Source: Acidimicrobiia bacterium
Lineage (GTDB): Bacteria > Actinomycetota > Acidimicrobiia > Spongiisociales > UBA5794
Assembly (NCBI GenBank): GCA_027036355.1
Contig: JALVQZ010000125.1
Span: forward strand, 1 to 38,420
Direction: 5' to 3'
DNA length: 38,420 nt
Part shown: positions 16,556 through 23,519 of the stretch, one piece after another
How the letters are laid out: each line of letters begins with the position of its first letter
How positions within the stretch are numbered: position 1 is the stretch's first letter
Notes under the pieces: generated by a model
The model's input: only the letters and a program-made list of their open reading frames with translations
Database searches by the model: none
Told to the model about the DNA's origin: nothing
Program-made: the position numbers and the translations under genes

Positions 16556-17095
16556 ATGACCCTCGGTGACGCGGTGTCCGGCTTGATCGGTCCACATCAG
16601 GTGCCGCCACCGTCACCGGCGACCGCCGGTGGCGCCGAGGAGCGGATGCGAGCACTGCTCGCGTTGCTCGACGAGGAGCGGAGCATGCTCGAGAGGCTCG
16701 TGCACAAGCTGGCGGCGGCGACGGTCCTGGCCGAGGCCGCCGAGGACGTCTACCTCCTCAGGGCTGCCGACGAGGTCGTGGAAGCCGAGGAGGACCTCGG
16801 TGCCATGGAACTGGCGAGGGCGATGATGGTCGCCGACATCTGCGATCTGCTCGGCTTCGCCAACGAACTCACCCTCACCCAGCTCACCCAGGTCGCGCCG
16901 GAGGGTCTCAGGGAACCGCTCGAGCGTCGCCGGAGCGAACTCCTCGCCCAGGTCGACGACGTCAACCGGCTCAGGGAACGAGGTCGCGGCGCCGTCGAGG
17001 AGCGGCTGGCGCGGATCGAGCAGGGACTGTCCGGCCTGGAGGCCGCGATGGAAGACGGACGCTACGAGCCGCCGTCGTCGCGACGCTTCACCTGA
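16556..17095 (+). CDS. FlgN-like export chaperone, second copy
   Basis: The 179-residue, mostly helical and acidic protein starts at ATG with GGAGGAG 6 bases upstream. Residues about 30-145 align by eye along their length with the flgN product at 20019-20537. Shared patterns include ERsxLEyLvxKLvxAt, the acidic central helix, a short Leu-rich LTLTQLTQVAPEGLRE block matching VTLAYLAVNAPEELRE, and a closing basic helix. FlgN holds FlgK and FlgL before export. A second copy might serve another late substrate. It carries an extra Pro-rich N-terminus. Its 3' end overlaps the 3' end of csrA on the other strand by 34 bases. Confidence 0.72.
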   Translation: MTLGDAVSGLIGPHQVPPPSPATAGGAEERMRALLALLDEERSMLERLVHKLAAATVLAEAAEDVYLLRAADEVVEAEEDLGAMELARAMMVADICDLLGFANELTLTQLTQVAPEGLREPLERRRSELLAQVDDVNRLRERGRGAVEERLARIEQGLSGLEAAMEDGRYEPPSSRRFT

Positions 17096-17319
17096 TCGGG
17101 TCGGGTCTCGGCGAAGCGGCGTTTGGCCTCGGCAGCATGCTCGACGGCGGCCAGGTTCTCCCGTTTGACCTGCTCGTACACCTCGGCCCGATGGACCTGG
17201 ACGCTGCGGGGAGCGTCGATCCCGATCCGCACCTGACCGCCGCGAACCTCGACGATCGTGATGACGATGTCGTTCTGGATGACGATGGATTCTCCGGGGC
17301 GACGGGTGAGGACGAGCAT
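17062..17319 (-). CDS. csrA: Carbon storage regulator CsrA
   Basis: CsrA is a dimeric RNA-binding protein that blocks translation of mRNAs with GGA in their leader. In Gram-positive flagellates it represses flagellin. The 85-residue product begins MLVLTRRPGESIVIQNDIVI and has the conserved VRIGIDAPRSVQVHRAEVYE segment, including the RNA-contacting arginines near residues 6 and 44. It is longer than usual (about 62-75) by a charged tail (about 60-85). The ATG overlaps the fliW stop (TGATG), the classic fliW-csrA pair. FliW binds and inhibits CsrA. Its 3' end overlaps the convergent second FlgN gene. Confidence 0.96.
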   Translation of the reverse strand: MLVLTRRPGESIVIQNDIVITIVEVRGGQVRIGIDAPRSVQVHRAEVYEQVKRENLAAVEHAAEAKRRFAETRPDQVKRRDDGGS

Positions 17320-17720
17320 CAGGCGGCCGTCAGTTCGAATCGGGCCCTGGCGGGATAGCCGCTGTCGGAGAGCACCACCTGCCGGCCGATGCGCTCGGCG
17401 GCATTGACGACGAACGGGCCGAGGAGGTTGAGGTAGAGCGCGCCTTCGTCTTCGGCGTCGAAGGTCACCGAACAGAACACCGTGGCATCTTCGGGTCGCT
17501 CGATGGAGAGATCGGCCTCGTCCTCGGACGAGAGCTCCAGGGTGTAGTCGGGCACGAACAGCCACGGCACGGTGACCAGCATGGCGATCTCGGGATCGTC
17601 GACCGAGCGCAGCTCGTAGAACGCCGAGTCGGGCGCGAGCTCGACGAGCACGAACCGTTCCAGCTCGGGGAACCCGGGGATACCGCCCGGGAAGCGGATG
17701 ATCTTGTCTTCCATGGTCAC
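17319..17720 (-). CDS. fliW: Flagellar assembly factor FliW
   Basis: FliW binds CsrA and flagellin, linking flagellin level to translation. The 133-residue protein has the family core IIRFPGGIPGFPELERFVL, the FYELRSVDDPEIAMLVTVPWLFVPDY segment, and LNLLGPFVVNAAERIGRQVVL near the end. The start may be GTG 17720 or the ATG at 17714. Neither has a strong ribosome-binding site, and 49 bases separate it from flgL. It is coupled to csrA by a one-base overlap. Confidence 0.96.
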   Translation of the reverse strand: MTMEDKIIRFPGGIPGFPELERFVLVELAPDSAFYELRSVDDPEIAMLVTVPWLFVPDYTLELSSEDEADLSIERPEDATVFCSVTFDAEDEGALYLNLLGPFVVNAAERIGRQVVLSDSGYPARARFELTAA

Positions 17721-17769
17721 CGATCTGCAGTGGGAGCGGTCGGGGTGCAGGGTAGCGCCGAGATCTCCG

Positions 17770-18654
17770 TCATCGAAGGAAGTCGACGAGGGACGCCTGG
17801 CTCGATCGAGCGAACACCGCCATCGTCGTCTGGTAGGCGCTTTCCCTGAGCTTGAGATCCATGACCGCCTCGGAGATGTCGACGTCCTCGATCTGGGAGA
17901 GCTGACTGCGAAGCGTGTTGATCTCTTCCAGGAACCGATCCTGGGCGGCGTCGATGCGTCGTCCGGCCGATCCGAGGCGGGCGAGGGCGCCGAGGTTGCG
18001 TTCGAGGGCGGCGTCGATGTCGGCGATGGCGGCTCCCATCGCCGACTGATCGCCGGCCAACGCGGCCGCTTCGAAGTCGTCGAGCACCGTGAAGATGTCG
18101 GTGCCCGCGTTGAAGCCGAAGACGTCGTCCGCGGTGACGTTCACCTGGACGGTCTCGTCGTCGTCGATGCGACGCATCACCGCTCCCGTGTCGCCGGTGA
18201 AGGTCCACGTTCCGGCGATGTTGGTGACGGGGGCACCGGCCCCGAACCCGCCGAAGATGCGGCGGCCCTGGTGCTGGGCGTTGGCGATCTCGACGAGCTG
18301 GTCGCGGATCTCGGCCACCTCGATGGCGATGGCCTGCTGCTCCTCGGCCGATGCGAACGACGCCCCGGTCACGGCCAGTTCCTTGGCCCGTTGGAGCCGC
18401 TCGGACACCGTCTGCAGTTTCGAGTCCGCCACGTTGACCCACATCTCCCCGTCGGCCGCGTTCGTGGCGGCCTGCTCCTTGACGCGGAGCGCCGATCGCA
18501 GCTCCATCGCCTGGCTCATGCCGATCGGGTCGGCGGAGGGCCGATCGAACGACTTGCCGGTGGCGAGGCGCCGCTGCGCGTCGGCCACGGCCGACTGGCC
18601 GGCGCCCATCCGTCGGATGGCTTCGTTGAACTGCCAGCGGTGGGTGATCCTCAT
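17770..18654 (-). CDS. flgL: Flagellar hook-filament junction protein FlgL
   Basis: FlgL joins the hook to the filament. The 294-residue protein has a flagellin-type N-terminal helix domain (MRITHRWQFNEAIRRMGAGQ, QRRLATGKSFDRPSADPIG) and a matching C-terminal domain (about 225-294, RIDAAQDRFLEEINTLRSQLSQIEDVDISEA). The middle contains HQGRRIFGGFGAG, as in FlgL. It starts 3 bases after flgK ends, within the flgN-flgK-flgL-fliW-csrA operon. Confidence 0.95.
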   Translation of the reverse strand: MRITHRWQFNEAIRRMGAGQSAVADAQRRLATGKSFDRPSADPIGMSQAMELRSALRVKEQAATNAADGEMWVNVADSKLQTVSERLQRAKELAVTGASFASAEEQQAIAIEVAEIRDQLVEIANAQHQGRRIFGGFGAGAPVTNIAGTWTFTGDTGAVMRRIDDDETVQVNVTADDVFGFNAGTDIFTVLDDFEAAALAGDQSAMGAAIADIDAALERNLGALARLGSAGRRIDAAQDRFLEEINTLRSQLSQIEDVDISEAVMDLKLRESAYQTTMAVFARSSQASLVDFLR

Positions 18655-18657
18655 GCG

Positions 18658-20019
18658 CTACCTCCCCACGAGCCCGGTCCGGTTGACGAGCGTGTCGAGG
18701 AGCTGATCGACGGCGGTCATGACCCGCGCCGCCGCTTCGTAGGAACGCTGGTACCGGATGAGGTCCGCCATCTCCTCGTCGAGGGACACGCCTTGGCGCG
18801 ACTCGCGGATGTTCTGAGCGGTGCGGAGCAGGTTCTGGGACGACTCGGCGTTGGTGGCCGCCAGCCGAGCGCGGCTGCCCACGTCGGTGACGACCTGGCG
18901 GAAGGCGCCGTCGATCGTCGTCGTTCCCGAGAGGGCGACCGCGGCGTCGCGGAGCGCCGCGATGGCGTCGGCGTTGGTGCCGTCGAAGGCCGGAACCGGC
19001 GGCCCGGGGTTGCCGGCGGCGGCGATCTGGGAAGGATCGGTGACGGCGACCGCGATGGTGGAGGCCGCCGCCCCCGGCGTGTAGGTCAGGAGGGGACCGC
19101 CGGCCGCTCCCGACGGGGTGAACCCTGCGGCGTGAGCGGCGTTGATGGCATCGGCCAGGTCGGCGGCGAAGGTGTCGAGGCCGGACATGAGCGCCGGAGC
19201 GTCGTTCGTGAGGAACTCGGCGTAGCCGGCCAGCGCCCCGCCGGGGTTCAACGGGTTGCCCGAGTCGTCGGTGAACGCGTAGGAACCGTCGACGGCGATC
19301 TGGTGGACGGTGCTGCCGTCGACGAGCGCCAGCCCGTTCAACGAGACCCGAACGGTTCCGTCGCCGTTGTCGCTGATCGCGACCCCGGCGAGTTCGGTGA
19401 GCCGGTCGAGGATCCGATCCCGGGAGTCGAGGAGGTCGTTGGGGGCGCCCACGGTGGCCGCATCGAGGATCTGCACGTTGAGCGGCCCGAGGTCGCGCAG
19501 GAGCGTGTTGACCTCACCGACGGTGTCGCGCAACTCGACGCCCGCCCGATCGATCTGGGCGGTCCACGAGCCAGCCAGGTCCCTGATCCGGGCGGTCACG
19601 GCGTCCATGGCCGCGATGGTGTCGAGGCGGGCCGCGGTGTCGGGCGGATCGAGCGCGAGCTGCTCGAACGACGCCCACAGATCCCCGAGGGCGCCGGTGA
19701 TCCCTCCCTCGGGCTCCATCGTCATCTCGTCCATGGTGCCCAGCAGTCCCGACATCGCGGCGAACCTCCCGGCGACCTCCGAGTTGGCCCACACCCGGCG
19801 ATCCGCGAACCGGTCCCGGGCTCGGGAGATGTCGATCACGTCGACCCCCGTGCCGATCGGGCCGACCGGGCTCTGGTAGGTGGAACGGCTCGCCAGTTCG
19901 ACACGCTGGCGGGTGTAGCCGGCGGTCCCGGCGTTGGCGACGTTGTTGGAGGCCGTGTCGGTGCCCGCCTGGGCGGCCTGGAGGGCGGAGAAGGCGGTGT
20001 AGAGGCTGATCATGCTCAT
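18658..20019 (-). CDS. flgK: Flagellar hook-associated protein FlgK
   Basis: FlgK is the first junction protein at the hook end. The 453-residue protein starts MSMISLYTAFSALQAAQAGTDTASNNVANAGTAGYTRQRVEL, the canonical rod-hook motif with ANNIAN-like ASNNVAN and GYTRQ. It ends SLDEEMADLIRYQRSYEAAARVMTAVDQLLDTLVN, the conserved C-terminal helix. The true start is the ATG at 20019, which overlaps the flgN stop (TGATG) and has GAGGTG upstream. Longer frames reaching 20487 are overlap with flgN. Confidence 0.96.
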   Translation of the reverse strand: MSMISLYTAFSALQAAQAGTDTASNNVANAGTAGYTRQRVELASRSTYQSPVGPIGTGVDVIDISRARDRFADRRVWANSEVAGRFAAMSGLLGTMDEMTMEPEGGITGALGDLWASFEQLALDPPDTAARLDTIAAMDAVTARIRDLAGSWTAQIDRAGVELRDTVGEVNTLLRDLGPLNVQILDAATVGAPNDLLDSRDRILDRLTELAGVAISDNGDGTVRVSLNGLALVDGSTVHQIAVDGSYAFTDDSGNPLNPGGALAGYAEFLTNDAPALMSGLDTFAADLADAINAAHAAGFTPSGAAGGPLLTYTPGAAASTIAVAVTDPSQIAAAGNPGPPVPAFDGTNADAIAALRDAAVALSGTTTIDGAFRQVVTDVGSRARLAATNAESSQNLLRTAQNIRESRQGVSLDEEMADLIRYQRSYEAAARVMTAVDQLLDTLVNRTGLVGR

Positions 20020-20537
20020 CAGAGCACCTCGTCGATCCGCGCCGGGTTCGCCTGTCGCTCGGAGCGGTGGCGACCGGAGGCGTCGTAGAGGCCCGGATCG
20101 CCGTCCCCGTCGGCGAGGATCCCGAAGCTGCCGCCGATCCCCGACAGGCCGAGGGTGGCCAGGCGTCGGTTCTCCTTGGTGACCGATTCGATCTCCCCGG
20201 TGAGGGCGAGGAAGCGGTTGCGATGGTCCTCGAACACCTCGCGCAGCTCCTCGGGTGCGTTGACGGCGAGGTAGGCGAGGGTCACCGACGCGGCGGGAAC
20301 ACCCCATTCGGCGGCGAGGCTCGAGACGATCTCCGCCCGGTCCGTCTCGGTCTTGCGGATCTCGGCGATGATCCGATCCACCTCCCCGATCGCCGGTGCG
20401 ATGAACCGCTGGTCGTCGGCGTTGAGCATGAGGTTGGCGGTCACCAGCTTGAACAGGAGGTACTCCATGAGACGGCGCTCGTACCACAGGATGTCTGCGA
20501 GACGCGTCAACTGCTGGAGGCGGAGCTGTGGATCCAT
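20019..20537 (-). CDS. flgN: FlgN-like export chaperone, copy in the flgKL operon
   Basis: The 172-residue helical protein is encoded directly before flgK, where FlgN is normally found. It protects FlgK and FlgL and brings them to FlhA. The sequence shows a WYERRLMEYLLFKLVTANLML helix, an acidic middle helix, and VTLAYLAVNAPEELREVFEDHRNRF, with a Gly-rich and polar C-terminus. The ATG at 20537 has no ribosome-binding site. The promoter -10 element on this strand ends only 8 bases upstream, so the transcript is probably almost leaderless. Confidence 0.82.
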   Translation of the reverse strand: MDPQLRLQQLTRLADILWYERRLMEYLLFKLVTANLMLNADDQRFIAPAIGEVDRIIAEIRKTETDRAEIVSSLAAEWGVPAASVTLAYLAVNAPEELREVFEDHRNRFLALTGEIESVTKENRRLATLGLSGIGGSFGILADGDGDPGLYDASGRHRSERQANPARIDEVL

Positions 20538-20545
20538 CGTGGTTC

Positions 20546-20572
20546 CGGTCGGCCGTCGAGACCGCCGCTTAA
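20546..20572 (-). promoter_or_regulatory. Sigma-28/WhiG-type promoter of flgN-flgKL-fliW-csrA
   Basis: Read on the - strand: TTAAGCGG (20572-20565), 11 bases, GCCGACCG (20553-20546). The start of transcription expected about 6-8 bases further lies at or next to the flgN ATG (20537). It is divergent from the site at 20605 and shares an inverted repeat with it. Confidence 0.65.
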
Positions 20573-20609
20573 GGAGGAACGGGGCGCCGCAGGGACGTTG
20601 CTCCTTAAG
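20568..20609. repeat. Inverted repeat CTTAAGGAG/CTCCTTAAG between divergent promoters
   Basis: CTTAAGGAG (20568-20576) and CTCCTTAAG (20601-20609) are perfect 9-bp inverted copies separated by 24 bases. Each contains the -35-like TTAAG of one of the two outward-facing promoters. The symmetry may simply reflect two promoters of one class, but the extra CTCC is not needed for that and could be an activator site. Confidence 0.65.
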
Positions 20610-20631
20610 TTCGGCGGCGAGCTGCCGAGGT
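20605..20631 (+). promoter_or_regulatory. Sigma-28/WhiG-type promoter upstream of the GGDEF-like gene
   Basis: TTAAGTTC (20605-20612), 11 bases, GCCGAGGT (20624-20631). This is the closest of the set to the textbook TAAAGTTT-N11-GCCGATAA pattern in its -35 part. The ATG follows 60 bases later at 20692. Confidence 0.65.
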
Positions 20632-20691
20632 AGGTAGAGGTATATCGATGGAACGTGCCGTCACGGAACGGCCGAGCTCAGGGGAGTCGAC

Positions 20692-21348
20692 ATGAACGGT
20701 GGAACGAACGGACCCGCGGGGATCCCGATGAACGGATCCACCGCCTCGGCCCAGGAGGCGATGGAACGGATCGCCGCGCTCGAGGAGATCATCGCCGGCC
20801 AGCGGGCCGAACTCGGTCTGCTCCGCCTGCAGCTCGAGATGCTGTCCGCGACCGATGTGATCACGGGCCTGCCCAACTTGACCGGCATCATGCAGACCCT
20901 CGAGAAGCAGCTCGCTCGCCATCGTCGGACGGCCGAGCCGTTCGGGATCATGCTGATCGAAGCCGACGGCATCGAAACGACCGAGGGCGCGGGCCAAGAG
21001 GCCCTCCACGACGCGTTGCGCCACTGCGGAGCGATGATCTCGGCGGCGCTGCGCCAGTCCGATACGGTCGGGCGGATCGACGAGCGGACCTTCGCCGCCG
21101 TCCTGCCCGATCTGAGCCGCGACGGTGCGGGCGTGGTGATGGGCAGGATCGACGCCAACCTCCGGACGATGCCTCCCGGCCCGATCGACGCCCCGACCCG
21201 CCTCACCCCGCGTCTGTCGGTCGTGCTGATCGACGGCGCCTTCGCCGGCGACGCCACCGATCTGATGGAGGGCATCAACCGCCTCCGCGTCGAGGCGAAG
21301 CCCGGAGAGCCCACGATCATCGAATCGTCGGACCTCGCCGCCTCCTGA
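20692..21348 (+). CDS. Degenerate GGDEF-domain protein
   Basis: The 218-residue protein has a coiled coil (about 22-52, AMERIAALEEIIAGQRAELGLL), then a GGDEF-type fold starting with TDVITGLPNLTGIMQTL (54-70). At the signature the sequence reads GRIDERTF (127-134), so GGDE is replaced by DERT and cyclase activity is not expected. The rest of the fold (FAAVLPDLSRDGA, LSVVLIDGAF) is kept. No membrane segment or other domain is present. It may bind GTP or cyclic di-GMP as a regulator, or serve in protein contacts. GGGGAG at 20681-20686 precedes the ATG. Its place under a flagellar-type promoter, divergent from flgN, ties it to motility. Confidence 0.78.
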   Translation: MNGGTNGPAGIPMNGSTASAQEAMERIAALEEIIAGQRAELGLLRLQLEMLSATDVITGLPNLTGIMQTLEKQLARHRRTAEPFGIMLIEADGIETTEGAGQEALHDALRHCGAMISAALRQSDTVGRIDERTFAAVLPDLSRDGAGVVMGRIDANLRTMPPGPIDAPTRLTPRLSVVLIDGAFAGDATDLMEGINRLRVEAKPGEPTIIESSDLAAS

Positions 21349-21366
21349 CCGACGCGAGGCATCGGA

Positions 21367-21382
21367 GACCGTCTCGACGGTC
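21367..21382 (+). terminator. Possible hairpin after the GGDEF-like gene
   Basis: GACCGT-CTCG-ACGGTC is a perfect 6-bp stem, 18 bases after the stop. No T-run follows, so it is at best a weak or factor-dependent end signal. Confidence 0.3.
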
Positions 21383-21455
21383 GTGCGTTCCTGGTCACGG
21401 CCGGCCCGCCGCGGGTGCCGGCGACCGTGGTCGCCTCCTCGCCCCACGTTTCCGC

Positions 21456-21482
21456 TTAACCGGCCGTGGTGACGGCCGACGG
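21456..21482 (+). promoter_or_regulatory. Sigma-28/WhiG-type promoter upstream of flgE
   Basis: TTAACCGG (21456-21463), 11 bases, GCCGACGG (21475-21482). It sits in the longest intergenic gap of the window (21349-21596), 114 bases before the flgE ATG. It would drive flgE, flbD2, the CheY-like gene and the two kinases. Confidence 0.65.
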
Positions 21483-21596
21483 GACCCGGCGAGCGGAACG
21501 GAAGACCGGCCGCACGCTCGTACCAGCAGCGCTCCACGGATCGGAGCCGATCCTCTCTAGGGACGGAGACGACCATCACGAAGGAGTGATGCGCCG

Positions 21597-22823
21597 ATGA
21601 TGCGATCGATGTTCTCCGGGGTCTCCGGATTGCGGTCCAACCAGACGATGATGGATGTGGTCGGCCACAACATCGCCAACGTCAACACCGCCGGTTTCAA
21701 GTCCTCCCAGGTCACGTTCGAGGAAGCGCTCGCCCAGACGCTCGGCGGCCCGTCGGGCGCCGGCGTCAACCGCGGCGGGACGAACCCCATCCAGATGGGT
21801 CTCGGCGTGAAGATCGCGTCGACCGACGCCGTCTTCACGCAGGGGGCGACGCAGGTCACGGGCCGGCCCACCGACCTGGCCATCCAGGGCGACGGGTTCT
21901 TCGTGCTCGAAGGCGGCGGCGAACGGGTCTACACGCGGGCCGGCACGTTCCGGTTCGACGAGGTGGGCAACATCGTCGCCCCCGGCGGCATGATGGTCCT
22001 CGGCTGGACCGCCGACGGCGCCGGCAACATCGACAACCAGGTGGCGGTCGCGCCGATCACCCTTCCGCTGACCCAGGTCATCGAGCCGAACCTCACCACG
22101 CTCGTCGAGGTGGGTGGCAACCTGTCCGCCGACACGGCCGTCGGCGACGTGCACCGCACCTCGATCGACATCATCGACAGCCTCGGCGAGTCGAGGAACC
22201 TGCTGATCGAGTTCCAGAAGACCGCAGCCAACGACTGGGACGTGTCGGCCACCGTGGACGGCAACGCCGTGACGCTGTCGACCGCCTCGATCAGCTTCAA
22301 CCCGGACGGATCGCTCGCCGGACCCACCAGCTTCACGGTGTCGGGCTACACGCCCCCCGGCGCGAACCCGCTGAACTTCACGGTGGAGCTCGCCGGGAGC
22401 GCGCCGCTCCTCCAGTACGGCGGCGTGGCCAACGCCGAGGCCGTCAACCAGGACGGCAACCCGATCGGGTTCCTGAGGGACTTCTCGATCGGCGCCGACG
22501 GATCGATCAACGGGGTGTTCTCCAACGGAGAGGCCAAGCTCCTTGCCCAGATCGCCACGGCGACGTTCAACAACCCGTCGGGTCTCGTTCGCAACGGCGA
22601 ATCCCACTTCGCCGCCTCGGTGAACTCCGGTCAGGCCTTGATCGGCGTCCCCGGGGGCGGAGGCAAGGGCACGATCGCCGCCGGTGCCCTCGAGATGAGC
22701 AACGTGGACCTCGCCCAGGAGTTCACCAACCTGATCATCGCCCAGCGCGGGTTCCAGGCCAACTCCAGGATCATCACCGCCAGCGACGAGGTCCTGGCCG
22801 ATCTGGTCAACATGAAGCGATGA
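21597..22823 (+). CDS. flgE: Flagellar hook protein FlgE
   Basis: FlgE polymerises into the hook. The 408-residue protein opens with MMRSMFSGVSGLRSNQ and the rod-hook motif HNIANVNTAGFKSSQVTFEE. The FlgE-type segments LAIQGDGFFVL and YTRAGTFRFDEVGNIV follow, then a variable middle. The conserved end is LEMSNVDLAQEFTNLIIAQRGFQANSRIITASDEVLADLVNMKR. AAGGAG at 21581-21586 supports the ATG at 21597. A second ATG follows directly. It lies apart from fliK-flgD, the usual hook-gene neighbours. Confidence 0.97.
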   Translation: MMRSMFSGVSGLRSNQTMMDVVGHNIANVNTAGFKSSQVTFEEALAQTLGGPSGAGVNRGGTNPIQMGLGVKIASTDAVFTQGATQVTGRPTDLAIQGDGFFVLEGGGERVYTRAGTFRFDEVGNIVAPGGMMVLGWTADGAGNIDNQVAVAPITLPLTQVIEPNLTTLVEVGGNLSADTAVGDVHRTSIDIIDSLGESRNLLIEFQKTAANDWDVSATVDGNAVTLSTASISFNPDGSLAGPTSFTVSGYTPPGANPLNFTVELAGSAPLLQYGGVANAEAVNQDGNPIGFLRDFSIGADGSINGVFSNGEAKLLAQIATATFNNPSGLVRNGESHFAASVNSGQALIGVPGGGGKGTIAAGALEMSNVDLAQEFTNLIIAQRGFQANSRIITASDEVLADLVNMKR

Positions 22824-22854
22824 TCTCGATCTCGACCCTTGATGGGAGGCACGC

Positions 22855-23100
22855 ATGATCACCGTCCACCGGCTGCGAGGAGAAGAGATCTTCCTCAACG
22901 CCGACTTGATCGAGTCGATCGAGCGGACGCCCGACACGGTCGTCACGCTCATCGACGGCCGCCGCATCGTGGTGGCCGACGATCCGGACGACATCGCTCG
23001 TCGGGTCGTGGCCTACCGGGGCGCGATCCTCGCTTCGGCCGAGGACATGCGATCCGGTGGTCGGCCTTCCCTCGTGATGGTCGAGGGAGGTGACGAATGA
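22855..23100 (+). CDS. flbD: FlbD-family flagellar protein, copy 2
   Basis: The 81-residue protein follows flgE, the normal place for flbD. It shows the family pattern IFLNADLIESIERTPDTVVTLIDGRRIVVADDPDDIARRV and differs from copy 1 mainly in charged positions and at the C-terminus. GGGAGG (22843-22848) precedes the ATG. It overlaps the CheY-like gene by four bases. FlbD/SwrD supports stator power in Bacillus. Two copies might act with different partners. Confidence 0.88.
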   Translation: MITVHRLRGEEIFLNADLIESIERTPDTVVTLIDGRRIVVADDPDDIARRVVAYRGAILASAEDMRSGGRPSLVMVEGGDE

Positions 23101-23519
23101 GCGAGCACGTGCTGATCATCGACGACGACGAGGACTTCGCCCGGCTCCTGTCGGTGTACCTGAGCCGGGCGGGGTTCCGCACGACGATCGCCCCCGACGG
23201 GATCCAGGGTCAGATGGCGGCCAACCGGTCCCGCCCCGACGTGATCGTCCTGGACTACCAGATGCCGGCCGCGTCGGGGGTCACCGTCGCCGCTCGCCTC
23301 CGGCGCTCCACGCTCACCGGAGGGATCCCGGTGGTCATGTTGACCGGGCACAAGACCCAGACCCTCACCAGCACGGCGATGGCCGCCGGCGTCGCCGCGG
23401 TGGTGTCGAAGAACGACCTCACCGAGGACCTCCTGCTGCGCACCTTGCGGACCGCACTCGACGGGAACATGGGAACGTCCGTCGACCTCGACGCCCTGTT
23501 CCCGATCGATGTCACCTGA
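23097..23519 (+). CDS. CheY-like single-domain response regulator
   Basis: The 140-residue protein is a lone receiver domain. Acidic pocket residues D9-D11 (IIDDDED), phosphoacceptor D53 (VIVLDYQMP), T83 (VVMLTG) and K105 (VVSKND) are all present, so phosphorylation is likely. In place of the usual KP it reads KN, and there is a short tail (about 122-140) without a DNA-binding domain. It overlaps flbD2 at its start and the following kinase gene at its end, so it is probably co-expressed with them. Whether it binds the motor is open, because FliM here lacks the usual docking peptide. Confidence 0.88.
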   Translation: MSEHVLIIDDDEDFARLLSVYLSRAGFRTTIAPDGIQGQMAANRSRPDVIVLDYQMPAASGVTVAARLRRSTLTGGIPVVMLTGHKTQTLTSTAMAAGVAAVVSKNDLTEDLLLRTLRTALDGNMGTSVDLDALFPIDVT

